A stretch of 64,000 nt of DNA from Variovorax boronicumulans (lineage in GTDB: Bacteria; Pseudomonadota; Gammaproteobacteria; Burkholderiales; Burkholderiaceae_C), in NCBI RefSeq assembly GCF_030812215.1, contig NZ_JAUSSG010000002.1, positions 558,001 to 622,000 on the forward strand. Reading direction: 5' to 3'. Below the pieces are notes generated by a model, which was given only the letters and a program-made list of their open reading frames with translations, did no database searches and was not told where the DNA came from. Shown piece after piece: positions 17,892 through 23,934 of this stretch. Position 1 is the first letter of the stretch, and each line of letters starts with the position of its first letter. The position numbers were made by a program, and so were the translations under genes.

Positions 17892-18632
17892 ATGAGCGCC
17901 AGCCACCACATCCTTGTCGTCGACGACGATCCGGCCATCCGGGAACTGATGGCCGAGTACCTCACCGAGAACGAGCTGCGCGTGACCACCGCCGTCTCGG
18001 GCGCCGAGATGAAGAAGGCGCTCGCGGAATCGGTCATCGACCTGGTGGTGCTCGACCTGCGCCTGGGCGGCGAAGACGGCATGCACCTGGCACGCCACCT
18101 GCGCGAGACCAGCGCCATTCCCGTCATCATCGTGACCGGCAAGCGCGACGAGGCCGACCGCGTCATGGGCCTGGAGATCGCGGCCGACGACTACATCACC
18201 AAGCCCTTCAGCAACCGCGAACTGCTCGCGCGCATCCGCGCGGTGCTGCGGCGCTACCAGGTGCAGCGCGACGCCACCGCGGCCGCGCCGGCCAAGGGCG
18301 GCACCGAACGCCGGGCCTATCGCTTCGCGGGCTGGGAACTCAACGTGCTGGTGCGCCGCCTCACCGGTCCGGACGGCCGGCGGGTGGAACTGAGCAACGG
18401 CGAATTCAACCTGCTGCTGGCGCTGTGCGAGGCGCCCCAGCGCGTGCTCTCGCGCGACCAGCTGCTCGAACTCTCGCGCCTGCACGGCGCGGAGGTGTAC
18501 GACCGGTCGATCGACGTGCAGATCCTGCGCCTGCGGCGAAAGATCGAGGTCGATGCCTCGTCGCCGCAGTTCATCCGCACCGAGCGCGGTGCGGGTTACG
18601 TGTTCGATACGCCGGTCGACGCGCTGAACTAG
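17892..18632 (+). CDS. OmpR-family response regulator
   Basis: A 246-residue transcription factor. Receiver: HHILVVDDDPAIRELMAEYL (acidic triad), phospho-acceptor Asp55 in LVVLDLRLGGEDG, and the Lys of DDYITKPFSNRELLARIRAV. After an Ala-rich linker comes a winged helix with ELSNGEFNLLLALCEAPQRV and the recognition helix YDRSIDVQILRLRRKIEVD, typical of the OmpR/TorR-ArcA-like subgroup. No kinase gene is joined on the same strand; the hybrid kinase across the divergent promoter is the obvious partner. It is convergent with the YVTN-protein operon (4 bp between stops), and the shared upstream box suggests it controls that operon. Confidence 0.9.
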   Translation: MSASHHILVVDDDPAIRELMAEYLTENELRVTTAVSGAEMKKALAESVIDLVVLDLRLGGEDGMHLARHLRETSAIPVIIVTGKRDEADRVMGLEIAADDYITKPFSNRELLARIRAVLRRYQVQRDATAAAPAKGGTERRAYRFAGWELNVLVRRLTGPDGRRVELSNGEFNLLLALCEAPQRVLSRDQLLELSRLHGAEVYDRSIDVQILRLRRKIEVDASSPQFIRTERGAGYVFDTPVDALN

Positions 18633-18636
18633 GGCC

Positions 18637-20094
18637 TCAAAGGCCCTGCACCTGCACCGGCTTGCCGGGCTGGCCCGCCACCTGCGGCGCGATCACCAGA
18701 TAGCGCCGCGAAGCTTGCGCATTCGACTGCACGATCTGCCGGATCGGCCCGATGGCGTTCACGATGGCCGAGCCCGCGGGGTTGGTCATGAAGTTGGCCA
18801 GCGGCTGCAGCGCGCCGCCGCCATCGGGCTGCTCGGCGAGTGCCAGCACATAGGGCGCCTTCGGCTCGAGCCCCGTCGCGGACGCTTGCAGCACCTGCGT
18901 GAGCCCCTGGTCGAACAGCGTCACGCTGGTGGGCGTACCCGCCTTGTCGCCCTGCACGGCCACGAGCGTCAGGTGCGCGGCCTGCCCCGCCACGCCGAGC
19001 GGCTGCAGCCCCTGCAGGCCGTCGCCCTCCGGCACCGCATTCGGCACATAGGCAATCGCCTGCGGCGCCTGGCCGATGGGCACTTCGCCCACGACCTTGT
19101 TCGTCGCCGTGTCGATGGCGGCGAGCGCGTCGGCGTTCTCCAGCCCCACGTAGATGCGCGAGCCGTCGCCCGAAGGCCAGATGCCGTGCGGCAGCTTGCC
19201 GACCGGAATGGTTGCGACCTGCGAGAAATCGTCGGTGCGGAACACCTTCACCTGGTTGAGCCCGCCGATGGTCACGTAGGCGAAGGTGCCCTTCTTCGTG
19301 GCGGCGAAGTTGACGTGGTTGGTGATCGGCCCGGTGTCGAACGACTTGATGACCGCGAACGGCGGCTTCGCATCGAACACCATCGTGCGGCCTACGTCCT
19401 TGAGGGTGAGCCACACCTGCCTGCCATCGGGCGTGGCCGCGATGTTGGGGCAGAACGGGCTGTCCTGCTCCACGCGGCCGACGATCTGTTTCGTGGCGGT
19501 GTCGATCACCACCGTCTCTGGGTTGAATGAGGAGCACACGTAGCCGTACTTGCCGTCCGGCGAGAAGATCTGCATGCCGGGCCCGGCGGGCGTGACGATG
19601 CGGGTCTTCTCCTCGAAGGTGGCCGCATCGATCACCGACACGTAGTTCTCGCCGCGCACCGTGACCCACACCTCCTTGCCGTTGGGCGTGAAGAAGGCCT
19701 CGTGCGGCGAGCGGCCGACGTAGGTGGTGTGCTTGACGGCGTTGGTCGCGGTGTCGATGAAGGTCACCGAGTTCGAGCCGATCGACACGATGGCGAGCGT
19801 GCGGTGGTCGGGCGAGAAGCCCATGCCGTGCACCAGCACCTGGCCCTTGTAGAGCGGGCTGAAATTGCCAGGCGACGGATCGCCCAGGCGGATCACGCCC
19901 AAGAGCTTGTTGTCGACCGGATCGGTCACGGAGACGGTGTTGGAGAACTGCTCGGCGGCGTAGACGCGGTCGCGGTGGCTCACCGGAATGTCGGCTGACG
20001 CGGCGGCGCCGGGGACCTGGCCCGCTTCCGCGAATGACGAGGCGAGAAAAAGCGATGCGCACAGCAGCGCGGCGGCGTGACGAATGGGGGTCAT
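18637..20094 (-). CDS. Exported YVTN-type beta-propeller protein
   Basis: A 485-residue periplasmic protein with a signal peptide (HAAALLCASLFLASSFAEA) and a seven-bladed beta-propeller made of about 42-residue YVTN-like repeats. Examples are DRVYAAEQFSNTVSVTDPVD, NSVTFIDTATNAVKHTTYVG, GENYVSVIDAATFEEKTRIV and GLENADALAAIDTATNKVVG. The C-terminal 130 residues form a separate domain without repeats (TLVAVQGDKAGTPTSVTLFD onward). Such proteins bind partners or cofactors and are common in metal or redox-linked periplasmic clusters; no catalytic motif is visible. The ATG overlaps the stop of the DUF305 gene (ATGA), placing it last in a three-gene operon. Confidence 0.85.
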   Translation of the reverse strand: MTPIRHAAALLCASLFLASSFAEAGQVPGAAASADIPVSHRDRVYAAEQFSNTVSVTDPVDNKLLGVIRLGDPSPGNFSPLYKGQVLVHGMGFSPDHRTLAIVSIGSNSVTFIDTATNAVKHTTYVGRSPHEAFFTPNGKEVWVTVRGENYVSVIDAATFEEKTRIVTPAGPGMQIFSPDGKYGYVCSSFNPETVVIDTATKQIVGRVEQDSPFCPNIAATPDGRQVWLTLKDVGRTMVFDAKPPFAVIKSFDTGPITNHVNFAATKKGTFAYVTIGGLNQVKVFRTDDFSQVATIPVGKLPHGIWPSGDGSRIYVGLENADALAAIDTATNKVVGEVPIGQAPQAIAYVPNAVPEGDGLQGLQPLGVAGQAAHLTLVAVQGDKAGTPTSVTLFDQGLTQVLQASATGLEPKAPYVLALAEQPDGGGALQPLANFMTNPAGSAIVNAIGPIRQIVQSNAQASRRYLVIAPQVAGQPGKPVQVQGL

Positions 20095-20567
20095 GGGTTG
20101 TCTCGGTGCTCCATGTGCATGCCGGGCATCGTGTGTGGTGGATGCGGCAAGGAATTTGTCGTGTCGGTGGCGGCAAGGCCCTGCGTCGGTGCAGGTGCCG
20201 AGGGCGGCAGCGGCTGGCCGAGCGCGAGGCGCATCGCCGCGATCTCCTGCTGCTGCTCGACGATGATTTCCTGCGCGATGCGGCGCAGTTGCTCGTTGCG
20301 GCCGTAGCGCAACTCGGCCTGCGCCATTTCGATCGCGCCCTGGTGGTGCGGAATCATCATCGCGGCGAAATCGCGATCGACGTCGCCGGAGGGCTTGATC
20401 TCCATCGCGGCCATCATCCGGCTCATGGCGGCGTCGTTCTCGGCGGCGAAGGCGGCGGCGAGCGAGTCGGCCGCCGCGGGCAACACGCCCACGGCAGCGA
20501 CCAGCGCCGCAACCGCCCCAGCCGCCAGCGCGATGCCGCGCTGGCGGCGCGGGGACGCGGCGCTCAC
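20091..20567 (-). CDS. DUF305 family exported protein
   Basis: A 158-residue protein starting with GTG (overlapping the upstream stop as GTGA). The N-terminus has a signal or anchor helix (GIALAAGAVAALVAAVGVLP). The DUF305 four-helix ferritin-like core carries the hallmark DFAAMMIPHHQGAIEMAQAE with paired His, and EQLRRIAQEIIVEQQQEIAA. The C-terminus is rich in His and Met (HPPHTMPGMHMEHRDNP), suggesting copper or other soft-metal binding. Members often sit in copper-resistance clusters; exact function is not established. It is the middle gene of the operon. Confidence 0.87.
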   Translation of the reverse strand: MSAASPRRQRGIALAAGAVAALVAAVGVLPAAADSLAAAFAAENDAAMSRMMAAMEIKPSGDVDRDFAAMMIPHHQGAIEMAQAELRYGRNEQLRRIAQEIIVEQQQEIAAMRLALGQPLPPSAPAPTQGLAATDTTNSLPHPPHTMPGMHMEHRDNP

Positions 20568-21046
20568 TGGCCTGCGCTCTGCGGCGCGGCCATTGCGACT
20601 GCGCTGTTCGTCGCCGCTGCATTACCGCCGTGCGCAAGGAAGAACGAGCCGCTGTCTTCGCCGTAGAGCGCATCGAAGTGACCGCCCTTCTCGGCCGCGG
20701 CCAGCTCGGCCTTGACCTCGGCGCGCGGCTCGGTCGACTTGAAGTTGCGCGAGAGGTAAGCCGAACCGCTGTCGGTGGCGACCAGCACGCCGAGCGTGCC
20801 GTCGGCCTTGGCCTGTGCCAGTTCGGCCTTCACTTCGGCGCGCGGTTCGCTCGACTGGAAATGGCGCGACAGGTAGGCCGAGCCGCTGTCTTCGCCCGTC
20901 AGCGCAGCCAGTTGGCCGCTGGCCTGGGCCGCCTTCAATTGCGCGACGACCTCGGCGCGGGTCAGGCTCTGGGCCGAGGCGGCACCGGCCGCGGTGAGCA
21001 TCACGGTGGCGGCAAGTGCAGCCATGGCGGCATTGAGTTTCTTCAT
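20564..21046 (-). CDS. DUF4148-like exported protein with three internal repeats
   Basis: A 160-residue protein with a signal peptide (AALAATVMLTAAGAASAQS). The mature part is made of three tandem copies of a unit of about 39 residues (roughly residues 30-68, 69-107, 108-140), each with R-A-E-V-[VK]-A-[QE]-L-K/A...LxxLxxxDSGSxxLxxxF. DUF4148 proteins in beta-proteobacteria have this RAEVxAEL motif, usually once. Function unknown. A good Shine-Dalgarno (AGAAGGAAA) precedes the ATG. First gene of the DUF4148-DUF305-YVTN operon, whose three overlapping or abutting starts imply one transcript. Confidence 0.8.
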   Translation of the reverse strand: MKKLNAAMAALAATVMLTAAGAASAQSLTRAEVVAQLKAAQASGQLAALTGEDSGSAYLSRHFQSSEPRAEVKAELAQAKADGTLGVLVATDSGSAYLSRNFKSTEPRAEVKAELAAAEKGGHFDALYGEDSGSFFLAHGGNAAATNSAVAMAAPQSAGQ

Positions 21047-21217
21047 GATCGTTTCCTTCTAGATGCGCATCTGAAAAAGTAGAAGGGGTGCGCCGGCAGA
21101 CACGCGTCCGGCAAGCCCCAAGCCAACACGGGGTGATCCAGGCACCGGGGGCGGTGCTTGTCTCGGGCTCTACTTTGCGAAGCGCGCGTTGCGCACGGAT
21201 TGCGCGCGCGGCGCGGC

Positions 21218-21253
21218 CGATTCAGATGAAGCGGGAACGATTGCAGATGAAAT
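21218..21253 (-). promoter_or_regulatory. Tandem regulator boxes before the DUF4148 operon
   Basis: Two direct copies of CGATT(G)CAGATGAA lie here with their CAGATGAA cores at 21223-21230 and 21244-21251, exactly 21 bp apart (two helical turns). Read toward the operon, the proximal-to-HxlR copy is ATTTCATCTGCAATC, matching the box at 17832-17846 in 14 of 15 positions. Tandem direct repeats two turns apart are the usual form of OmpR-family sites. The rest of the 236-bp intergenic stretch (21047-21282) holds a 12-bp palindrome AGATGCGCATCT at 21061-21072 and no gene. Confidence 0.5.
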
Positions 21254-21282
21254 ACGCGGCCGTTTTCCTTTGGCCTTTCGGG

Positions 21283-21606
21283 CTATTCGATCCAGCGGTT
21301 GGCCCACTGGTTGAGTGGTGTCAGCCGTTTGACGAGTTCACCGCCCGCCTCGGTGAGCACATAGCCCGTGCCCGAGAGCTCGACGATGCCGGCTGTGCGC
21401 AACTCCTTGAGCCGGTCGTTCAGCACCGAGGGCGACATGTCGTCCGTGCTCACCCGCAGCGCCCTGAAGCTCTGCGGCGCGCCGTCGCGCAGTTCCCAAA
21501 GGATGCGCAGCGTGCCCTTGCGGCCCAGTTGCTCCAGCAGCCGCATGATGGGCCGCCGCGCTGCTGGCGCGGGCTGCGGCGCCGATGCTTCCTCTTCGTT
21601 TTCCAT
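21283..21606 (-). CDS. HxlR-family transcriptional regulator
   Basis: A 107-residue DNA-binding protein of the HxlR (winged-helix, DUF24) family. The core is PIMRLLEQLGRKGTLRILWE, SFRALRVSTDDMSPSVLNDR (recognition helix region) and LKELRTAGIVELSGTGYVLT (wing). HxlR proteins often respond to electrophiles or redox signals. It diverges from the carboxymuconolactone-decarboxylase-family gene. The 118 bp between them carry two copies of a palindrome that is the likely operator, so HxlR probably represses both genes. Confidence 0.88.
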   Translation of the reverse strand: MENEEEASAPQPAPAARRPIMRLLEQLGRKGTLRILWELRDGAPQSFRALRVSTDDMSPSVLNDRLKELRTAGIVELSGTGYVLTEAGGELVKRLTPLNQWANRWIE

Positions 21607-21639
21607 GTCGTGCTTTCGGTGATCGAACGGCCGCCATTG

Positions 21640-21696
21640 CGCTACGGATTACGTAGCGATAGACTGCGCCGAATCGCTACGCTTTTCGTAGCGATT
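21640..21696. promoter_or_regulatory. Twin palindromic operators between hxlR and the CMD gene
   Basis: Two perfect inverted repeats with the same core and the same five-base spacer: CGCTACG-N5-CGTAGCG at 21640-21658, and AATCGCTACG-N5-CGTAGCGATT at 21672-21696. Centres are 35 bp apart. A further half-site-like TACGAA occurs near 21707. Identical arms in the divergent promoter make this a strong candidate for the HxlR binding site. Confidence 0.72.
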
Positions 21697-21724
21697 TCAA
21701 CGCATTCTACGAAGGATTCCGACC

Positions 21725-22303
21725 ATGACGACTGCCGCCATGCCAAGCGCTCGCACGCCTCGCATTCCACCGCTCGAAGCCCCCTTTCCCGAACCGATTG
21801 CCGACCTGCTGGCGCGAATGAACCCGCCCGGAAGACCCGAGATCCTCGCGCTCTTCCGCGTGCTGGCCATCAACCCGGAACTCGCAGAGCGAACACTGGG
21901 GCTGGGCCGCTATCTCCTGGGTCGCAAGGCGGCCGTCAGCCTGCGCGACCGCGAGGTGGTGATCACCCGCGCCTGCGCCCGCTGCGGCGCCGAGTACGAA
22001 TGGGGCGTGCATGTGGCGGCCTTCGCCGATGCGGCCGGATTCAACGAGGTCAACCGGCGCGTGATGGCGTCCGTGGCCGAAGACGTGGCGCAACTCGCGC
22101 CGCGCGACCGGCTGCTGGTGCGGCTGGTCGATCAGTTGCACGACCACAGCGACATCGACGAGGCGCTCTGGCAATCGCTCGGCGAACACTGGAGCCACGC
22201 GCAACTGATCGAGCTGATGATGCTCGCAGGCTGGTATCACGCGGTGAGCTATGTGTGCAACGCGGCGCGCGTGCCGCTGGAGAAATGGAGCGCGCGCTGG
22301 TAG
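21725..22303 (+). CDS. Carboxymuconolactone decarboxylase / AhpD-like protein
   Basis: A 192-residue member of the CMD/AhpD alpha-helical superfamily. The conserved part includes LRDREVVITRACARCGAEYEWGVHVAAF, where AhpD-type peroxidase members have a CxxC followed by His. Here the pair is CARC followed by a distal His, so a thiol redox role is possible, though the family also includes decarboxylases. LLVRLVDQLHDHSDID and LIELMMLAGWYHAVSYVCNA complete the fold. It is controlled presumably by the divergent HxlR regulator through the twin palindromes. Substrate unknown. Confidence 0.83.
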   Translation: MTTAAMPSARTPRIPPLEAPFPEPIADLLARMNPPGRPEILALFRVLAINPELAERTLGLGRYLLGRKAAVSLRDREVVITRACARCGAEYEWGVHVAAFADAAGFNEVNRRVMASVAEDVAQLAPRDRLLVRLVDQLHDHSDIDEALWQSLGEHWSHAQLIELMMLAGWYHAVSYVCNAARVPLEKWSARW

Positions 22304-22332
22304 GCCCGGGGGCGTGGAACGCTCCCCTGCAA

Positions 22333-22361
22333 TTGACCGATCCCAAGGCGACCGCTAGGAT
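22333..22361 (+). promoter_or_regulatory. Sigma-70 promoter of the cysS leader
   Basis: TTGACC (22333-22338) and TAGGAT (22356-22361) are separated by exactly 17 bp. Transcription would start six to eight bases later, that is at or next to the ATG at 22369, so the leader ORF would be leaderless. The AGGA that looks like a Shine-Dalgarno is part of the -10 hexamer. Confidence 0.65.
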
Positions 22362-22368
22362 CTTTGGC

Positions 22369-22446
22369 ATGGTTGCTCATGCTTCTTTGCCCTCCCGACT
22401 TGTCCGCGCATGCTGTCTCGGCCTGCCAAGGGGCACTTGCGGCTAG
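22369..22446 (+). CDS. Putative Cys-codon leader peptide of cysS
   Basis: A 25-codon ORF between the promoter and an intrinsic terminator, 96 bp before cysS. It begins MVAHASLPS and carries tandem Cys codons at positions 15-16 (TGC TGT, 22411-22416) and another Cys at position 24, ending with TAG. Three Cys in 25 residues, two adjacent, is far above the usual frequency and is the signature expected for a peptide that senses charged tRNA-Cys. Together with the terminator just downstream this fits ribosome-mediated attenuation of a cysteinyl-tRNA synthetase gene. I could not identify a convincing antiterminator by eye; only a five-base pairing (GGCCT 22420-22424 with AGGCC 22472-22476) is apparent. 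Confidence 0.6.
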   Translation: MVAHASLPSRLVRACCLGLPRGTCG

Positions 22447-22471
22447 CACCTGATCTTCGTCCGCATCCCTG

Positions 22472-22503
22472 AGGCCACCCGTTGAAAGACCGGTGGCCTT
22501 TTT
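22472..22503 (+). terminator. Intrinsic terminator in the cysS leader (attenuator)
   Basis: AGGCCACC (22472-22479) and GGTGGCCT (22492-22499) form a perfect eight-base-pair stem with a 12-base loop, followed at once by TTTTT, a G and TTTT. It lies after the leader ORF stop and 40 bp before the cysS ATG, where a terminator makes sense only if it is regulated. Confidence 0.75.
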
Positions 22504-22542
22504 GTTTTGCGCAACCGGCAACTCTCTCCACGAAAGGCCCGA

Positions 22543-23922
22543 ATGTCCCTTGCCTTGTACGACACCTGGTCGCGCACCGTGCGCCCCTTCGCTCCCTTGC
22601 AGACCGACCACGTGGGCCTGTACTGCTGCGGGCCGACGGTGTACGACTACGCGCACATCGGCAACCTTCGAACCTATGTGTTCGAGGATGTGCTGCGTCG
22701 CGTGCTGATGCTGAACGGGTACGAGGTCCGGCACATCGTCAACATCACCGACGTCGGGCACCTGGTCTCGGATGCCGACGAGGGCGAGGACAAGATGGAG
22801 AAAGGAAGCCGTCGAACCGGCAAGTCCGCCTGGGAGATCGCGGAGCACTACACCGAAGCCTTCCTGTCCGACTGGCGGGCGTTGAACCTGCTGGAGCCCA
22901 CCGCGTGGCCGCGTGCGACCGACCATATCCCCGAGCAACTGGAATTCATCGCGGCCTTGCAGCGCAAGGGCTACACTTACCAGACAGCCGACGGCCTGTA
23001 CTTCGACACAACCAGGCAGGACGACTACGGCCATCTGGCCCGCCTCGACCGCGCAGGACTTCGCGCCGGCACGCGTGTCGCAATGGGCGAGAAGCGCGAT
23101 GTTTCCGATTTCGCCCTCTGGAAGTTCAGTCCGATGAACTCGAAGCGGCAGATGGAATGGGACAGCCCCTGGGGCCGTGGCTTTCCCGGCTGGCACATCG
23201 AATGCTCAGCCATGTCCGCCAAGCACCTGGGGCCGTGGTTCGATATCCACTGCGGTGGAGAGGACCACATCGGCGTGCATCACAGCAATGAAATCGCGCA
23301 GACGCAGGCATGCCACGGCACCCGGCTCGCTAACTTCTGGATGCATGGCCACTTCCTCATGCTCGACGACAGGAAGATGGCCAAGACGGACGGCGATTTC
23401 GTGCGCCTGCAGACACTGGTCGATCAAGGCATCGATCCCCTGGCCTACCGTTATCTCTGCCTCACGGCGCACTACCGAAGCACCTTGCGCTTCACCGAGG
23501 AAGCAATCACCGCAGCGCAATCCGCGCTGGACCGCTTGCGCAAGGCGTACCTGGATTGGCCTGGCGGTGGCACGGCCGACGAAGGGTTCGTGCGTCGCTT
23601 CGACGCCGAGGTCGGTCAGGACCTCAACCTGCCGCGCGCGCTGGCGGTTCTCTGGGAGCTGGTCAGAAGCGAACTGCCGGCGGCAACCCGGCGCGCCACG
23701 GTCGACCATTTCGACACCGTGCTGGGACTTCGGCTGGCCGAGTGGCAGGTGCTCGCTCCGGACATTCCCGCGAACGTTGCAGCCCTGCTCACGGTCCGCG
23801 AGGAAGCACGCGCCGGCAAGAATTGGGCAGAGGCCGATCGCTTGCGCGATGCATTGCGGGCCCTGGGCTGGCGGGTCGAGGACAGCGCGAGCGGGCAGCG
23901 GTTGAGCCCGGACGAGAAGTAA
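22543..23922 (+). CDS. cysS: Divergent cysteinyl-tRNA synthetase
   Basis: Class I aminoacyl-tRNA synthetase, 459 residues, charging tRNA-Cys. Catalytic core: LYCCGPTVYDYAHIGNLRTY, where HIGN replaces the usual HIGH, with the zinc-binding Cys just before; FPGWHIECSAMSAKHLG (second zinc Cys); FDIHCGGEDHIGVHHSNEIA (zinc His and Glu); and DRKMAKTDGDF in place of KMSKS. The C-terminal helical anticodon domain is present (DALRALGW near the end). The form resembles a CysRS branch I associate with spirochaete-like and candidate-phylum bacteria rather than standard proteobacterial CysRS, suggesting an acquired second copy; a normal cysS elsewhere is expected but not visible. It is preceded by a Cys-codon leader and terminator, and is convergent with zntA. 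Confidence 0.92.
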   Translation: MSLALYDTWSRTVRPFAPLQTDHVGLYCCGPTVYDYAHIGNLRTYVFEDVLRRVLMLNGYEVRHIVNITDVGHLVSDADEGEDKMEKGSRRTGKSAWEIAEHYTEAFLSDWRALNLLEPTAWPRATDHIPEQLEFIAALQRKGYTYQTADGLYFDTTRQDDYGHLARLDRAGLRAGTRVAMGEKRDVSDFALWKFSPMNSKRQMEWDSPWGRGFPGWHIECSAMSAKHLGPWFDIHCGGEDHIGVHHSNEIAQTQACHGTRLANFWMHGHFLMLDDRKMAKTDGDFVRLQTLVDQGIDPLAYRYLCLTAHYRSTLRFTEEAITAAQSALDRLRKAYLDWPGGGTADEGFVRRFDAEVGQDLNLPRALAVLWELVRSELPAATRRATVDHFDTVLGLRLAEWQVLAPDIPANVAALLTVREEARAGKNWAEADRLRDALRALGWRVEDSASGQRLSPDEK

Positions 23923-23934
23923 AAGCCGTGCAGC

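Noticed and set aside
21061..21072. Perfect 12-bp palindrome AGATGCGCATCT
   Set aside because: It lies in the probable 5' untranslated part of the DUF4148 gene and is single; too little context to assign a role, and short palindromes occur by chance in 64 kb.
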